Origin: an uncultured Parasphingopyxis sp.
GTDB lineage: Bacteria; Pseudomonadota; Alphaproteobacteria; Sphingomonadales; Sphingomonadaceae
Assembly (NCBI GenBank): GCA_947259005.1
Contig: CAMYKP010000006.1
Span: forward strand, 868,001 to 932,000
Length of the DNA: 64,000 bases
Direction of reading: 5' to 3'
Each line of letters begins with the position of its first letter. The first letter of the stretch is position 1. Of this stretch, positions 63,009 through 64,000 are shown piece by piece. The notes under the pieces were generated by a model. The model searched no databases. It was given only the letters and a program-made list of their open reading frames with translations, and was not told the DNA's origin. A program made the translations under genes and the position numbers.

Positions 63009-63734
63009 ATGACCAGTATCGGCATAATCGGCAGCGCGGGACGGATGGGGCAGACCATTGCCGCCTTGCTTGGCGGGGGCGCAGGCCATGCGGGCGGTGT
63101 GGACGCAGGCGGCGATGTTGCCGGGCTGGCGGCTGCAAGCGATGTGCTCGTCGATTTTTCCGCGCCCGGCGGGCTTGAGGCTACCCTCGCCGCCGCGCGC
63201 GAAGCGGGCACACCGATCGTTATCGGCACCACCGGACTCGGCAAGGCGCAGCACGCGCTGATCGATGAAGCAGCACAGGATATTGCGGTGCTGCAGGCGG
63301 CAAACACCTCCCTCGGGGTAAATCTGCTTGCCCATCTGGTGCGCGATGCGGCGGCCCGGCTCGGGACCGAATGGGATATCGAGATTGTCGAGATGCATCA
63401 TCGGTACAAGGTCGATGCGCCATCGGGAACTGCCCTGCTGCTCGGTGAAGCTGCGGCGGCGGGCCGCGAAACGACTCTCGGCGAAGTTGCGGAAGAAGGC
63501 CGGGCGGGTCTCGATTGCGCCCGTACCGAAGGCGCTATCGGTTTTGCCAGCCTGCGCGGCGGATCGGTCGCCGGGGATCACCAGGTGATCTTCGCGGCAG
63601 ACGGCGAACGCATCGAACTGGGCCACCGCGCGGAAAGCCGCGAGATATTCGCCCGCGGCGCGATCAGGGCCGCGCGCTGGCTCGCGGACAAGCCCGCCGG
63701 ACGCTATGCCATGGCCGATGTGCTGGATCTTTAG
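63009..63734 (+). CDS. dapB: 4-hydroxy-tetrahydrodipicolinate reductase
   Basis: 241 residues from the ATG at 63009 with AGAGAGA upstream. IGIIGSAGRMG binds NAD(P)H; VEMHHRYKVDAPSGTALLL holds the catalytic His and Lys. It catalyses a step of the diaminopimelate/lysine pathway. It is slightly short compared with the roughly 270-residue E. coli protein, as the second Rossmann part is trimmed. It starts the plus-strand unit that continues into a membrane protein cut by the window edge. Confidence 0.95.
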   Translation: MTSIGIIGSAGRMGQTIAALLGGGAGHAGGVDAGGDVAGLAAASDVLVDFSAPGGLEATLAAAREAGTPIVIGTTGLGKAQHALIDEAAQDIAVLQAANTSLGVNLLAHLVRDAAARLGTEWDIEIVEMHHRYKVDAPSGTALLLGEAAAAGRETTLGEVAEEGRAGLDCARTEGAIGFASLRGGSVAGDHQVIFAADGERIELGHRAESREIFARGAIRAARWLADKPAGRYAMADVLDL

Positions 63735-63767
63735 CCGTTCGAACAGCCGGGAAGGAACCCTCCGTCC

Positions 63768-64000
63768 ATGAGGGATCAGAGCTTCATCACCTATCTGATA
63801 TGGGCGCTGCTCCTCGTCGTCAGCATCGCCGCACTGGTGACCGCGCGATGGAGCCTGGCCTTTGTCAGCACGCTGACGCTGCTTATCACCTTCCTGCCCC
63901 TGCTGTTCCAGAGCTGGGCCGGGATTCGCATTCCGCGCGGATTCACCGCAGCGATCATCTTTTTCACCGTCGCCACCATCTTTCTCGGCGAAGTCGGGGA
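63768..64000 (+). CDS. Membrane protein, 5' part only
   Basis: About 78 residues from the ATG at 63768 to the window edge with no stop. Three hydrophobic helices are visible (FITYLIWALLLVVSIAALV, FVSTLTLLITFLPLLFQ, AAIIFFTVATIFLG). AGGGAAGGAAC-like purines precede the start. The stretch IRIPRGFTAAIIFF resembles YjdF/DUF2238-type membrane proteins, whose function is unknown. It follows dapB by 33 bases and is probably co-transcribed. Confidence 0.75.
   Translation, partial: MRDQSFITYLIWALLLVVSIAALVTARWSLAFVSTLTLLITFLPLLFQSWAGIRIPRGFTAAIIFFTVATIFLGEVG

Overview
The window is GC-rich (about 60%), gene-dense chromosomal DNA, most likely from a sphingomonad (Alphaproteobacteria, Sphingomonadales). 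This is an inference. It rests on several acyl-CoA dehydrogenase/crotonase clusters, two large TonB-dependent receptors without an STN domain, a subfamily-3 isocitrate lyase, the lepB-rnc-era order, and short intergenic hairpin repeats of the kind I associate with sphingomonads. No rRNA or tRNA genes and no CRISPR array were seen.

Layout. 1-9.8 kb: lipid or acyl-CoA catabolism. A crotonase gene cut by the window edge diverges from an operon of a full-length acyl-CoA dehydrogenase, a very short partner lacking the middle domain, a second crotonase, a metallo-beta-lactamase-fold hydrolase and a DinB-like protein. Then come a truncated PepSY membrane protein, an AGCS symporter, and an SDR plus ACAD10/11-type dehydrogenase pair. 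10-12.7 kb: aceA (glyoxylate shunt) with operator-like repeats, and an isoaspartyl peptidase. 12.7-14.6 kb: a small accessory patch with a HEPN-like gene and a hicA-hicB toxin-antitoxin pair. The hicAB pair is bracketed by two copies of the hutG 3' end. 14.6-19.9 kb: a complete hutI-hutH-hutU-hutG histidine-degradation operon.

20-29.2 kb: two acyl-CoA dehydrogenases and a thiolase behind a LiuR-like operator, facing an NTF2-like/TonB receptor/P450 group, then a MarR-like regulator and a lipoprotein c-type cytochrome. 29.2-34.7 kb: the most unusual locus, seven tightly packed genes on the minus strand. They are SPFH-SHOCT protein, two zinc-ribbon DUF4178 proteins, a 54-residue membrane peptide, DUF350, a 7-TM spermidine-synthase-like enzyme and S-adenosylmethionine decarboxylase. 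This looks like a membrane-associated polyamine system. 34.8-40.3 kb: a TonB receptor, a secreted beta-rich lipoprotein and an orphan GspC, with Pho-box-like sequence upstream of gspC.

40.3-49.6 kb: an AmpG-like MFS transporter flanked by intergenic repeats, acs, a Crp/Fnr regulator, a sterol-desaturase-like hydroxylase, CMD, VOC and SDR proteins and a DAO-type oxidoreductase. Several convergent neighbours overlap at their stop codons. 49.6-52.8 kb: a three-gene operon of small YLDPATGS membrane protein, NoeA-like methyltransferase and membrane sulfatase-like protein. 52.9-58.8 kb: gor, pgi, an OmpR-type two-component system and a six-EF-hand protein. 58.9-64 kb: lepB, rnc, a 31-bp-arm perfect hairpin, era, mntP, a sirtuin, dapB and a truncated membrane gene.

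Metabolically the window favours growth on fatty or other acyl-CoA substrates, acetate and histidine: acyl-CoA dehydrogenases, crotonases and thiolase yield acetyl-CoA, Acs activates acetate, AceA conserves C2 units, and the sirtuin may deacetylate Acs.
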